Assembly (NCBI GenBank): GCA_902465645.1
Contig: CABQNX010000002.1
Span: 1 to 64,000 of the forward strand
From: an uncultured Peptoniphilus sp.
GTDB lineage: Bacteria; Bacillota; Clostridia; Tissierellales; Peptoniphilaceae
Direction: 5' to 3'
Length of the DNA: 64,000 bases
Shown here: in pieces, positions 23,654 through 32,780 of the stretch
How the letters are laid out: each line of letters starts with the position of its first letter
Position numbering within the stretch: position 1 is the stretch's first letter
Made by a program: the position numbers and the translations under genes
Notes under the pieces: model-generated
What the model was told of the DNA's origin: nothing
Database searches by the model: none
Seen by the model: only the letters and a program-made list of their open reading frames with translations

Positions 23654-25973
23654 TAAAATCACCTATGGCAATCTCTGCAACTTCTTCGAACTTGGAAACT
23701 GGCCTCACGTCTAATTTCTTAATTGCTTCTTCTTCAATTTCCTTTAGGTCTCTCTTGTTTTCTTCTGGAATGATTACAGTCTTGACTCCATATCTTTCTG
23801 CTGCCAAAAGTTTTTCCTTTAGACCTCCAATTGGAAGGACCTTGCCACGAAGAGTTATCTCTCCTGTCATGGCCACGTCGTTGTTAACTGGCCTCTTTGT
23901 TAAAGCAGATAAGACTGAAGTTGCAATTGTAATCCCTGCTGATGGGCCGTCCTTTGGGACTGCACCTTCAGGAACGTGGATGTGGATGTCTGTGTTGGAC
24001 CTGAAGTTTGGATCGAGCTTAAAGTCATCTGCCTTAGATGCAATGTAAGAGATGGCAGCTATGGCTGACTCCTTCATCACATCTCCCAGAGATCCTGTAA
24101 GAGTTAGCTTGCCCTTGCCTGGCATAACTGTTGTCTCTATTACAAGGCTTGTGCCACCAACTTCTGTCCAAGCAAGTCCATTTACTGAACCAACTTCAGG
24201 AGATTTTTCTGCTTCAGAAATCCTGTAAATTTTTTCTCCAAGGAAGTCCTCAATATTTCTTGTGGAAACAGAAACCTTATCTAAGTCTTCTTCCACAATT
24301 TTTAGGGCAGCCTTTCTCACAATTTTTGAAATTTGTTTTTCAAGTCCCCTAACTCCTGATTCACGAGTGTAGTAGTCAATTATGTCCTTGATGGCCCTGT
24401 CAGAAATACTAATATTTTCTTTCTTAAGTCCATTTTCTTCAATTTGCTTGGAGATTAAATATTTTTTTGCAATATTGAATTTTTCGTTTGGAGTGTAGCC
24501 TTCAAGTTGGATGACTTCCATCCTGTCAAGAAGGGGTCTTGGAATAGTTGAAGTTGTGTTAGCTGTTGCTATGAAAAAGACCTTTGATAGGTCAAAGGGA
24601 AGTTCCAAGTACCTATCTGTAAAGGAATTATTTTGTTCTGGATCAAGAACTTCTAGAAGAGCTGATGCAGGGTCGCCCTTAAAGTCGTTGCCCACCTTGT
24701 CTATCTCGTCAAATAAAAATACGGGGTCATTTTTGCCAGCCTTCTTTAAGAGAGAAATAATTCTTCCAGGAAGAGCTCCAATATAAGTCCTCCTGTGACC
24801 TCTTATTTCTGCTTCGTCAGTTACTCCACCAAGGCTCATGCGGACAAATTCCTTGTTAAGAGAATTTGCAATTGACTGAGCGATAGACGTCTTACCAACT
24901 CCAGGAGGTCCCACTAAGCAGAGGATTGGTCCCCTACCCTTGTCGCCAGATAAAATCCTAACGGCAATAAATTCTAGGATTCTCTCCTTAACTTTTTTAA
25001 GTCCATAGTGCTCGTCGTTTAAAATTTTTCTCGCATCAGAAATATTTCTCTTTTCATCTCCAGACTCAAGCCAAGGTAGGTCAAGGATCCAGTCAAGATA
25101 ATTTATTAAAAGTGAATAGTCTGGCGATTGTGAATTTAAGTTGCCCAGCTTATTAACCTCTTTAAGGGCCTTGTCTTTGACCTCATCAGGAAGGGCCTTG
25201 TCTTCAATTTTTTTCTTGTAGGATTCTGTTATCTCGGCCTCGTCTTCTCCGTCACCAAGTTCCTTGTGGATTACCCTTAATTGTTCCTTTAGGTAATATT
25301 CCCTTTGGACCTCGTCCATTTTCTTTTTGACCTGGTCATTGATGTTCTTTTCTATAGAAAGAATTTCAATTTCCTTTTTCATGATTTCATGGAAAGCAAC
25401 AAGTCTCTTATAGATGTCTGTTGTTTCTAAAATCCTTTGATAGTCTTGCAATTTTAAGTTCAAATATCCAACAACTGTATCGATAAACCTTGATGGGTCC
25501 TCAGTGTCTGCAATATTTGAAATAAGTCCTGGGAATAATTTGTCATCTAAAGATGAATAAGCTTCCAAGTCGTTAAGGGCAAGCCTAAGGGCAGCTTCAA
25601 TCTCTTCATCTTCTGTGAAGTCACTTTCCTCATCTTCAAGGATCTCAATTTCTGCTTCAATCATCTCTTCTGTGATATCAAGTTCAGAAATTTTTGCCCT
25701 CTCTTCACCTTCAACAAGGACCCTGACAATTCCACCAGGCAGTTTTAAAATTTGTTTTATAGTAGCCACAGTCCCAATTTCAAAGAGGTCTTCCCTCTTT
25801 GGGTCTTCGATCTCAAGTTCTCTTTGGGCCACCAAAAATATTTTTGAATCTTTCATCTCTGCTGCATCAATTGCGTTGAGAGAAATTTTTCTCCCACAAT
25901 CAAAGTGCATAACCATGTGGGGAAAGATAACTAGGTCTCGAAGTGGGATAAGTGGTAATTTAATTTTATCCAT
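23640..25973 (-). CDS. lon: ATP-dependent protease Lon
   Basis: 777 residues, full length. The N-terminal substrate-binding domain (LPLIPLRDLVIFPHMV) is followed by a coiled-coil middle region, the AAA+ module with Walker A GPPGVGKT (355-362) and Walker B VFLFDEIDK, and the serine protease domain with S678 (KDGPSAG) and K721 (GGLKEK). It degrades misfolded and short-lived regulatory proteins in the cytosol. ATG 25973 follows AGAAGGTG. A strong terminator lies only 12 bp before the start, so lon either has its own weak promoter inside clpX or depends on read-through. Confidence 0.96.
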   Translation of the reverse strand: MDKIKLPLIPLRDLVIFPHMVMHFDCGRKISLNAIDAAEMKDSKIFLVAQRELEIEDPKREDLFEIGTVATIKQILKLPGGIVRVLVEGEERAKISELDITEEMIEAEIEILEDEESDFTEDEEIEAALRLALNDLEAYSSLDDKLFPGLISNIADTEDPSRFIDTVVGYLNLKLQDYQRILETTDIYKRLVAFHEIMKKEIEILSIEKNINDQVKKKMDEVQREYYLKEQLRVIHKELGDGEDEAEITESYKKKIEDKALPDEVKDKALKEVNKLGNLNSQSPDYSLLINYLDWILDLPWLESGDEKRNISDARKILNDEHYGLKKVKERILEFIAVRILSGDKGRGPILCLVGPPGVGKTSIAQSIANSLNKEFVRMSLGGVTDEAEIRGHRRTYIGALPGRIISLLKKAGKNDPVFLFDEIDKVGNDFKGDPASALLEVLDPEQNNSFTDRYLELPFDLSKVFFIATANTTSTIPRPLLDRMEVIQLEGYTPNEKFNIAKKYLISKQIEENGLKKENISISDRAIKDIIDYYTRESGVRGLEKQISKIVRKAALKIVEEDLDKVSVSTRNIEDFLGEKIYRISEAEKSPEVGSVNGLAWTEVGGTSLVIETTVMPGKGKLTLTGSLGDVMKESAIAAISYIASKADDFKLDPNFRSNTDIHIHVPEGAVPKDGPSAGITIATSVLSALTKRPVNNDVAMTGEITLRGKVLPIGGLKEKLLAAERYGVKTVIIPEENKRDLKEIEEEAIKKLDVRPVSKFEEVAEIAIGDFNEDK

Positions 25974-25984
25974 TTTTCACCTTC

Positions 25985-26009
25985 TAAAAAAGCCGTGGCA
26001 AGCACGGCT
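25985..26009 (-). terminator. Terminator between clpX and lon
   Basis: AGCCGTG and CACGGCT form a GC-rich stem with a 5-nt loop, followed on the minus strand by TTTTTT. The lon ribosome site begins within the U-run end. Confidence 0.88.
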
Positions 26010-26019
26010 AATTATTTAT

Positions 26020-27237
26020 TTATTTTTTTATTAATTCAGCAGGTGCAGTTCCTTCTACTGATTCCTTTGTTATTTTAACTGCTTTGATGTCATCTCTTGA
26101 AGGAATTTCATACATTACATTCATAATTGTATTTTCGATAACGCCTCTTAATCCTCTTGCGCCAGCCTTCTTTTCTATTGCCTTTCTAGCAATATAGCTT
26201 AGGGCTTCGTCGTCAAAGATTAGTTCAACGTCATCAAATCTTAGAAGTTCCTTGTATTGTTTTACAAGGGCATTCTTTGGCTTAGTTAAAATTTCAACTA
26301 GAGCCTCTTCGTCTAACTCTTCAAGAGTAATAGTAACAGGTAGTCTACCAATAAGTTCTGGTATTAAACCAAACTTTAACAGGTCTTCAGTTTCAACCTT
26401 TTGTAAAATATTTTCTTTATTGGCTTTTTTATCTACAATTTCAGATCCAAAGCCCATAGAAGATTTGGCAGTCCTGTTTTCTATAATTTTGTCAATTCCG
26501 TCAAAGGCACCACCAACAATGAATAGGATGTTTGAAGTGTCAACTTGAATAAATTCTTGTGACGGATGCTTCCTTCCACCTTGTGGAGGAACATTGGCAA
26601 CAGTTCCCTCGATAATTTTTAGGAGGGCTTGTTGAACACCTTCTCCACTTACGTCTCTTGTGATAGATACATTTTCAGATTTTCTGGCAATCTTATCTAT
26701 CTCGTCAATATATATAATCCCTTTTTCTGCCCTTTCAATGTCGTAGTCAGCATTTTGAATAAGTTTCAAAATAATATTTTCTACATCTTCGCCAACATAG
26801 CCAGCCTCAGTTAGGGTTGTGGCATCAGCAATGGCAAAGGGAACATTTAAAAGTCTAGCAAGAGTTTGCGCAAGTAGGGTCTTACCAGAACCTGTAGGTC
26901 CAATCATAAGAATGTTGGACTTTTGAAGTTCAATGTCGCTGCTTACTTTCCTATTTGATGAAATCCTCTTGTAGTGGTTATATACTGCAACAGCAAGAGC
27001 GCGCTTGGCGTCTTCTTGCTTTACAACATATTGGTCCAAGATTTCTTTTATTTCGGCAGGCTTTTTAAGGTCAACATCCTTGCTGATTTCGTGAGGAACT
27101 TCATTTTCTAGGATTGTGTGGCATCTCTCGATGCACTCGTCGCAGATATTGACATTAGGTCCGGCAATCAATCTATTCACTTGGTTTTGTGTTTTGCCAC
27201 AGAATGAACATCTTAAAATTTCATCTGTATTAGACAT
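26020..27237 (-). CDS. clpX: ClpXP protease ATP-binding unfoldase subunit ClpX
   Basis: 405 residues. The N-terminal zinc-binding domain has C10, C13, C32 and C35; Walker A GPTGSGKT is at 113-120; Walker B is IIYIDEIDK; sensor and RGLR motifs follow ([13 protein letters not shown]). The IGF-type loop that docks on ClpP is not obvious in its usual form, but the gene lies next to clpP. ATG 27237 has GAGGTGAGAT upstream. Order tig-clpP-clpX is conserved in Firmicutes. Confidence 0.95.
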   Translation of the reverse strand: MSNTDEILRCSFCGKTQNQVNRLIAGPNVNICDECIERCHTILENEVPHEISKDVDLKKPAEIKEILDQYVVKQEDAKRALAVAVYNHYKRISSNRKVSSDIELQKSNILMIGPTGSGKTLLAQTLARLLNVPFAIADATTLTEAGYVGEDVENIILKLIQNADYDIERAEKGIIYIDEIDKIARKSENVSITRDVSGEGVQQALLKIIEGTVANVPPQGGRKHPSQEFIQVDTSNILFIVGGAFDGIDKIIENRTAKSSMGFGSEIVDKKANKENILQKVETEDLLKFGLIPELIGRLPVTITLEELDEEALVEILTKPKNALVKQYKELLRFDDVELIFDDEALSYIARKAIEKKAGARGLRGVIENTIMNVMYEIPSRDDIKAVKITKESVEGTAPAELIKK

Positions 27238-27245
27238 ATCTCACC

Positions 27246-27830
27246 TCAAACCCTTTTTTCAATAACTTTATCGATTAAACCATAATCTTTAGCTTCTTGA
27301 GAATTTAACCAGTAGTCCCTATCAGTATCTCTTTCGATTTTTTCTAGGTCTTGGCCAGTTCTTTCTGCAAGAATTTCATTTAATTTGTGTCTAATTTTTA
27401 AAATCTTTTCTGCATTGATTTGGATGTCACTTGCCTGACCTTGAGCTCCACCAGATGGTTGGTGAATCATGATGTCAGAGTTTGGAAGAGCAAATCTCTT
27501 ACCCTTAGCACCAGATGCAAGTAAAAATGCACCCATTGATGCTGCCATCCCAATACAGATTGTTGATACGTCTGGTTTTATATAATTCATAGTGTCGTAA
27601 ATTGCAAAGCCTGCAGATACAGATCCACCAGGTGAATTAATATAAAGTTGAATATCCTTGTTTGGGTCTTCAGCTTCTAAGAACAAAAGTTGGGCAACAA
27701 TTAAATCTGCCATAGTGTCATTTACTTCGCCACTTGCAAAGATAATCCTATCCTTTAAAAGTCTAGAGTAAATATCGTAAGATCTTTCGCCCCTATTAGT
27801 TTGTTCTACTACCATTGGCACTAGTGCCAT
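27246..27830 (-). CDS. clpP: ClpP serine protease subunit
   Basis: 194 residues with the catalytic triad S98 ([11 protein letters not shown]), H123 (MIHQPSGG) and an Asp near 172 (DTDRDYW). It forms the tetradecameric proteolytic chamber used by ClpX and other Clp ATPases. ATG 27830 follows AAGGATGTGATTAA; ATG at codon 6 is possible as a mature N-terminus. The gene is 8 bp upstream of clpX. Confidence 0.96.
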   Translation of the reverse strand: MALVPMVVEQTNRGERSYDIYSRLLKDRIIFASGEVNDTMADLIVAQLLFLEAEDPNKDIQLYINSPGGSVSAGFAIYDTMNYIKPDVSTICIGMAASMGAFLLASGAKGKRFALPNSDIMIHQPSGGAQGQASDIQINAEKILKIRHKLNEILAERTGQDLEKIERDTDRDYWLNSQEAKDYGLIDKVIEKRV

Positions 27831-27846
27831 TTAATCACATCCTTGA

Positions 27847-29196
27847 TTATTTATCTTCTTTTACTTCTTCTATATCTTCTTCAGTAACTTCCTTTGGCTC
27901 AACAAATTTTGCTTTTTCAACAAGAGTTTCAATAGCTTTTCTCTTTTCAAGGTCGTCTCTTACAACATCCTTGTTGTCATTAAGCATGTATTCTCTCATT
28001 TTTTCCATGTGGTCTTTGTCGTCTTTGAAGTATTCTTCTACAACCTTGTTAACTTCTTCTTCGATTTCTTCATCAGTGATTTCGATGTTCATGTCTTTAA
28101 CAAGAGCTTCTAGAGCAAGGTCGTTTTTAACAGTCTTTTCTGCTTCAGGTCTCATAGTGTTTTTGAAGTCATCAAGACTTTGACCAATCATCTTAATATA
28201 GTCTTCAAAGCTAATACCTTGAGCTCTTAAGCTTTGGTCATAGTTTCTAATCATGTCATCGATTTGAGCGTTAATCATTCCTTCAGGAATGTCTGCTTCA
28301 ATCATTTCACCGATTTTATCAATAGCTCTTCTTTGTTTTTCCATTTCAGAAGTTGTTGCGAATTCTTCTTCTTTTTTCTTTCTTAAGTCAGCCTTGAATT
28401 CATCAAGAGTGTCAAATTCAGAAATATCTTTTACAAATTCATCGTCAAGTTCTGGAAGTTCTTCATAAGAAATTCCGTTTAATTTGATTTCGAATTTAGC
28501 GTCCTTGCCAGCAAGATCTTTTTGGTGGTAATCTTCTGGGAACTTAACAGTAATGTCAAATTCTTCGCCAATTTCGTGTCCAATTAGTTGTTCTTCAAAG
28601 CCTGGGATAAATGTGTTTGAACCAATCTTTAGGTCTTGGCTTTCGGCTTCTCCACCTTCGAAGTATTCTCCGTCAACAGAACCCTTGAAGTCGATGTTTA
28701 CAGTGTCGCCATCTTCTACAGCCCTGTCGTCAACATTGATAATTCTTGCGTTCATTGCTCTTTGGTTTTCAACTTCAGAGTCAATAAGTTCGTCAGTTAC
28801 TTCAATAGTTGGGTCTTCTATTTCAATTCCTTCGTAGTCTTTGATTTCAACTTCTGGTCTAACATCAACAGAAACTTTGATAACAAGGTCTTCGCCCTTT
28901 TCGATGCTTTCTTCGTCAATGTCAATGTTTGGTTGGTCAACAACCTTAAGGTCTAATTCTTCAATAGCTTTTTCATATTCTTGTGGAAGAAGTTCGTTAA
29001 TAGCATCTTCAAAGAATACATCCTTGCCATACATGTTTTCGATCATCTTCATAGGAACATGACCTTTTCTGAATCCAGGAATTTGGAAGTGTTTTTTGTT
29101 TTTCTTGTACACTTCATTTTCAGCTTTCTTTATATCTTCTCTTTTTAAAACAATGTCAAAAAAGACAGTGTTATTTTCTTTCTTATTAATTTCCAT
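27847..29196 (-). CDS. tig: Trigger factor, ribosome-associated chaperone
   Basis: 449 residues. The N-terminal ribosome-binding domain contains the signature GFRKGHVPM; the middle PPIase domain has GDTVNIDFKGSVDGEYFEGG; the C-terminal helical chaperone arms are very acidic. ATG 29196 is preferred because GAGGAGG lies 8 nt upstream, while the longer frame (to 29229) has no ribosome site. It is the first gene of tig-clpP-clpX with a promoter just upstream. Confidence 0.95.
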   Translation of the reverse strand: MEINKKENNTVFFDIVLKREDIKKAENEVYKKNKKHFQIPGFRKGHVPMKMIENMYGKDVFFEDAINELLPQEYEKAIEELDLKVVDQPNIDIDEESIEKGEDLVIKVSVDVRPEVEIKDYEGIEIEDPTIEVTDELIDSEVENQRAMNARIINVDDRAVEDGDTVNIDFKGSVDGEYFEGGEAESQDLKIGSNTFIPGFEEQLIGHEIGEEFDITVKFPEDYHQKDLAGKDAKFEIKLNGISYEELPELDDEFVKDISEFDTLDEFKADLRKKKEEEFATTSEMEKQRRAIDKIGEMIEADIPEGMINAQIDDMIRNYDQSLRAQGISFEDYIKMIGQSLDDFKNTMRPEAEKTVKNDLALEALVKDMNIEITDEEIEEEVNKVVEEYFKDDKDHMEKMREYMLNDNKDVVRDDLEKRKAIETLVEKAKFVEPKEVTEEDIEEVKEDK

Positions 29197-29237
29197 TTCA
29201 ATTGCCTCCTCGCTTATAGCGTTTTTCACATCTCTAT

Positions 29238-29251
29238 ATTATAACATAAGT
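29238..29251 (-). promoter_or_regulatory. Extended -10 promoter of tig-clpP-clpX
   Basis: On the minus strand TGTTATAAT is a full extended -10 (hexamer at 29238-29243); the -35 is weak. No CtsR or CIRCE operator is seen nearby. Confidence 0.6.
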
Positions 29252-29266
29252 TATTTTAAAAACCTA

Positions 29267-29488
29267 TTAAATACCCTTGTCCTTTAGTATCTTTGATAGA
29301 ATTTCCATTTCTTCATCACTAAGAGTCACACCCTTAGACATCTTTTGGTGGTCTGGGTCCCATTCTCTTAGGTCATACTTAGCTGGTCTGTCATTGAAGG
29401 AAACCTTGTTTAGTTCCTTAGTCCAGCCCCTAGGGCTTTCAGATAATGTTCCCAAGTGTTCAGTAATTTCAAATTTAAAATCGCTCAT
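29267..29488 (-). CDS. YdbC-family PC4-like ssDNA-binding protein, 73 aa
   Basis: The whole protein matches the YdbC/PC4 pattern: FKFEITEHLGTLSES, WTKELNKVSFNDRPAKYDLREWDPD and MSKGVTLSDEEMEIL. Family members are small single-strand nucleic-acid binding proteins related to the eukaryotic coactivator PC4. It begins immediately after the proS stop with no gap for a promoter, so it is cotranscribed with proS. Confidence 0.88.
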   Translation of the reverse strand: MSDFKFEITEHLGTLSESPRGWTKELNKVSFNDRPAKYDLREWDPDHQKMSKGVTLSDEEMEILSKILKDKGI

Positions 29489-29489
29489 C

Positions 29490-31193
29490 TTACCTAACCT
29501 TTTCTATTTCACTTAAAATGTTTTTGATTGCCTCATCAGCTGAAATGTCAGAATTTTCCATTTCTCTTCTAGTAGAATATTCAACAATAGAATCTCCTGA
29601 CTTCTTACCACAAGTAATCCTTAGAGGTATACCTATAAGGTCTCTATCCTTAAACTTAACTCCAGGTCTTTCCTTCCTGTCATCAAGTAGGACTTCAACA
29701 CCCTTAGCTTCAAGTTCCTTGTAAATTTTTTCTCCAAGAGCAACTTGGTCTTCGTCCTTAGTGTTTACTATAGTAACAATTGCTTCATAAGGCGCTACAG
29801 ATATTGGCCAAATGATTCCATTGTCATCGTGGTTTTGTTCGATAACAGCTGTAACAGATCTTGTTATACCAACACCATAAGAACCCATGTAGAAGTAATT
29901 TGCCTTGCCATTTTCATCAAGGAAAGTTGCATTAAGAGCTTCCGAATACTTTGTACCCAATTTAAAGATATTACCAACTTCAATACCTCTTGCAAACTTA
30001 TATTCATCGTCAGTTCCTGGTACCTTGTCGCCTTCAGCAACAAGAAGAAGGTCATCAACAACTTCGCCTTCAAAGTCACGTCCATAGTTGGCATTGATAT
30101 AGTGGTATTCACTTTCATTGGCACCAACAACAAGATTGTCCATTTCAGTAAGTCTTTTGTCAAAAATCATCCTTACATCAAGACCAAGAGGTCCAGTGTA
30201 TCCTGGTTTAGACTTAATAGCTTCGATTTCGCTGTCTTCCATCATCCTAATGTCGTGTTCAGCAACACCAGTGTAAGAAACAAGCTTAGCAAGGTTGAGT
30301 TCCCTGTCTCCAGGAATAAATACAAGAACAGGTTCATCGCCTAACATTAAATCAATTGCCTTAGCACATTTCTTTTGGTCAACCTTTAAAAAGTTAGCAA
30401 CCTCTTCGATAGTGCTAGCATTTGGAGTGTGAACTTTTTCTAAGTCCAACTTGTCTTCAGCTTCAGGAAGAATATACTCAACAGGAGCCTTCTCTTCAGT
30501 TGCACCAAACTTACCAGACTCAGAATAAACAATTACACCTTCGCCTGTCTCAGAAAGAGCAATGAACTCATGAGAACCAGTACCACCCATGGCACCATTG
30601 TCGCCCTCAACAATCTTATAATCAAGCTCAAGTCTGTCAAAAATCTTTTCATAAGCATCGTACATATTCATGTAAGCAACATCAAGAGTCTCAGGTGAAG
30701 TATCAAAAGTGTAGGCATCCTTCATAGAGAACTCTCTGGCCCTATTAATACCAAACCTAGGTCTCTTTTCGTCCCTGTACTTAGTTTGAATTTGGTAAAG
30801 ATTAAGAGGAAGGTCCTTGTAAGACTTGACCTCGTCTCTTACAAGAGTAGTAAAATATTCCTCAGCAGTAGGTCCAAGGCAGAACTCCCTGTCATTTCTG
30901 TCCTTTAGCTTGAACATTTCAGGACCAAACTTTTCCCATCTTCCAGACTCTTTCCAGATTTCAGCAGGTTGGATGGCAGACATTAAAATCTCCATAGCAC
31001 CAGCCTTATCCATTTCATCACGAACAATATTTTCAATTTTTTTAATAGATCTATAGCCAAGTGGCAAGTATGTATAGACACCACTAGCAGATTTTCTAAT
31101 CATACCTGCCCTTAGAAGAAACTTGTGAGATGCAATCTCAGCATCTTGCGGATCCTCCCTAAGAGTTGGCATATAAAGTTTTGATAATCTCAT
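29490..31193 (-). CDS. proS: Prolyl-tRNA synthetase, bacterial type
   Basis: 567 residues, class II aminoacyl-tRNA synthetase. Motif 1 lies near residue 70, motif 2 covers RDEKRPRFGINRAREFSMKD, and motif 3 is GSYGVGITRSVTAVIEQ. Between motifs 2 and 3 is an editing (INS) domain of the bacterial ProRS type (KAIDLMLGDEPVLVFIPGDRELN). The C-terminal anticodon-binding domain follows (VEVLLDDRKERPGVKFKDRDLIGIP). ATG 31193 follows GGAGGTAAT. I found no T-box upstream. Confidence 0.95.
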   Translation of the reverse strand: MRLSKLYMPTLREDPQDAEIASHKFLLRAGMIRKSASGVYTYLPLGYRSIKKIENIVRDEMDKAGAMEILMSAIQPAEIWKESGRWEKFGPEMFKLKDRNDREFCLGPTAEEYFTTLVRDEVKSYKDLPLNLYQIQTKYRDEKRPRFGINRAREFSMKDAYTFDTSPETLDVAYMNMYDAYEKIFDRLELDYKIVEGDNGAMGGTGSHEFIALSETGEGVIVYSESGKFGATEEKAPVEYILPEAEDKLDLEKVHTPNASTIEEVANFLKVDQKKCAKAIDLMLGDEPVLVFIPGDRELNLAKLVSYTGVAEHDIRMMEDSEIEAIKSKPGYTGPLGLDVRMIFDKRLTEMDNLVVGANESEYHYINANYGRDFEGEVVDDLLLVAEGDKVPGTDDEYKFARGIEVGNIFKLGTKYSEALNATFLDENGKANYFYMGSYGVGITRSVTAVIEQNHDDNGIIWPISVAPYEAIVTIVNTKDEDQVALGEKIYKELEAKGVEVLLDDRKERPGVKFKDRDLIGIPLRITCGKKSGDSIVEYSTRREMENSDISADEAIKNILSEIEKVR

Positions 31194-31213
31194 ATTACCT
31201 CCATAATAAAAGT

Positions 31214-31242
31214 ATTATAATAAATAAAATAATATTCTACAA
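31214..31242 (-). promoter_or_regulatory. Promoter of proS-ydbC
   Basis: On the minus strand TTGTAG (31237-31242), 17 bp, TATAAT (31214-31219). Confidence 0.78.
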
Positions 31243-31403
31243 GTTTTTAGCTAAAATCTCATAGCACGCTATTTTCATTATACTATAAAGACTAGAAGAC
31301 TTCACAAGATTGTTAGATTTAATTAGAAGACTTTCGTAACTTTCTTCTATATAAATTAATAATTTTTATAAAATTATAAAAATTTCTACATCTTACTCTT
31401 TAA

Positions 31404-31603
31404 TGACTTCATAATAATTTTCAACTTCATAATTATTTACAACTTCATAATTTTTTAACTTCACAAGTATTTACAAGCTCACAATTATTTACAACTTCAT
31501 AGTAATTTTTTACCTCATAAACTTTTACAACTTCATAAAATTTTTCTACTTCATAATTTTTTACAAATTTCTAATAATTTTCAACTTCATAATAATTTTC
31601 CAG
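31404..31603. repeat. Degenerate tandem repeat, about 11 units of 16-20 bp
   Basis: Units of the form ACTTCATAATTATTTACA follow each other without gaps, varying mainly in the A/T tail. They fill the gap between the proS promoter and the distal end of the CRISPR array. No gene or ribosome site is present in 31243-31753. Confidence 0.8.
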
Positions 31604-31753
31604 ATCATATCACATAATGACTTAGTAAAAATCCTTAACTTTATACTAATTACTTGAATAATTTTAGCTTCTCTATAATAAATTTCATAAGCTAATATTA
31701 CTTAGCCTTAACTAATTTCTAGCTTAATCTTTAAAATTTTTAACAACAAAAAA

Positions 31754-31778
31754 CCTAACCTAAAAATTTTAGGTTAGG
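31754..31778. terminator. Palindromic hairpin, probable terminator of the CRISPR transcript
   Basis: CCTAACCTAAAA and TTTTAGGTTAGG form a perfect 12-bp stem. On the minus strand it is followed by TTTTTTGTTG, the right orientation to end the pre-crRNA, 80 bp beyond the last clear repeat. Confidence 0.7.
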
Positions 31779-31792
31779 CATATTTTTAAAAT

Positions 31793-31856
31793 ATTTTAAT
31801 TTCTCCATAAAAAAGTTTGCGACAAAAATGGTGCTAAGGATGGGACTTGAACCCAA
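31793..31856 (-). repeat. Decayed CRISPR repeat plus 33-nt tRNA-like spacer at the distal end
   Basis: 31793-31823 keeps both ends of the CRISPR repeat (ATTTTAAT at one side, TGCGAC at the other) but has lost the middle and one base. The following 33 nt (31824-31856) read on the minus strand as a T-arm and acceptor end: GGGTTCAAGTCCC, then CCTTAGCACCA and a T run. Confidence 0.55.
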
Positions 31857-32764
31857 ATTTCAATCCACGCACCCGTGTAGGGTGCGACCTAAAAAATTAG
31901 ATGAACTTCTAAAACTCCAAAAAGAATTTCAATCCACGCACCCGTGTAGGGTGCGACGCAAGCGATTATGAATATCTTAGATATTTTGCAGATTTCAATC
32001 CACGCACCCACGAAGGGTGCGACCAGTTTATACAAAACAGAGATTTTGCTAAAGTTAGAATTTCAATCCACGCACTCACGGGGAGTGCGACGGGAAAAAG
32101 TAAAGGTTAAATGTGTAGACAATGATATTTCAATCCACGCACTCACGGGGAGTGCGACTAGAGCCTTTCACTTTTCTTTATTTGACAACACCATTTCAAT
32201 CCACGCACTCACGGGGAGTGCGACTTATATACAAGTATATTATTTTTTAAAAAAACATATTTCAATCCACGCACTCACGGGGAGTGCGACATAAAAAGCT
32301 ACTTCTCCAGTGACTGTTCTCTTAAATTTCAATCCACGCACTCACGGGGAGTGCGACCCCTAAAAGCATTTTTGCCTTGGTCGTATAATCCCTCATTTCA
32401 ATCCACGCACTCACGGGGAGTGCGACATAAATGGCAATAGAATTTATAAACGAGAGGTCTTTATTTCAATCCACGCACTCACGGGGAGTGCGACTGAAAA
32501 CAAAAGTAATAAAAATTAAAATGATAGAAATTTCAATCCACGCACTCACGGGGAGTGCGACTTCTAAAATACCCAACTTTTCCATAACATCAGCATTTAT
32601 TTCAATCCACGCACTCACGGGGAGTGCGACAAAAATAGAATCAGAATCCACTTCATCAAGCATTATTTCAATCCACGCACTCACGGGGAGTGCGACGGGT
32701 CTTTGTTTTCATCTTCCCAACCCATGAGGTACATTTCAATCCACGCACTCACGGGGAGTGCGAC
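31857..32764 (-). CRISPR. Type I-C CRISPR array, 14 repeats and 13 spacers
   Basis: Repeats are 32 bp; on the crRNA strand they start GTCGCACTCCCCGTGAGTGC and end GTGGATTGAAAT. Starts on the plus coordinate: 31857, 31926, 31992, 32060, 32127, 32193, 32259, 32326, 32395, 32463, 32530, 32599, 32665, 32733. Spacers are 34-37 bp and all different. The eleven repeats from 32060 to the right are identical; the three leftmost differ in stem and loop. Decay at the left and cas2 at the right place the leader at the right, so the array is transcribed on the minus strand from the cas side and new spacers enter near 32764. Confidence 0.98.
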
Positions 32765-32780
32765 TGTATTTTTTAGCCAT
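32736..32780 (-). CDS. Possible 14-codon leader ORF ending inside the first repeat
   Basis: AGGAG, 3 nt, then ATG (32780) opens MAKKYSRTPRECVD, whose stop TGA lies within the first CRISPR repeat. The spacing is short, so translation is uncertain; the C-terminal part is simply the translated repeat. Confidence 0.3.
   Translation of the reverse strand: MAKKYSRTPRECVD

Noticed and set aside
29197..29290. CtsR or CIRCE heat-shock operator before tig-clpP-clpX
   Set aside because: Looked for GGTCAAA repeats and TTAGCACTC/GAGTGCTAA arms; none is present.
29745..30344. 199-codon open frame on the plus strand
   Set aside because: It lies wholly antisense to proS, has no ribosome site and a composition typical of a reverse-frame shadow.
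31194..31400. T-box riboswitch before proS
   Set aside because: The leader from the mapped promoter is only about 15-20 nt long and there is no T-box core or specifier hairpin.
31824..31857. A tRNA gene on the minus strand
   Set aside because: Only the T-arm and acceptor end are present; the 5' side is occupied by a CRISPR repeat, so there is no complete tRNA.
31968..32727. Open frames across the CRISPR array giving repeated peptides (ISIHALTGSAT, VSAWIEI)
   Set aside because: They are translations of the repeats in frames without stops; no ribosome site, and the spacers give unrelated residues.
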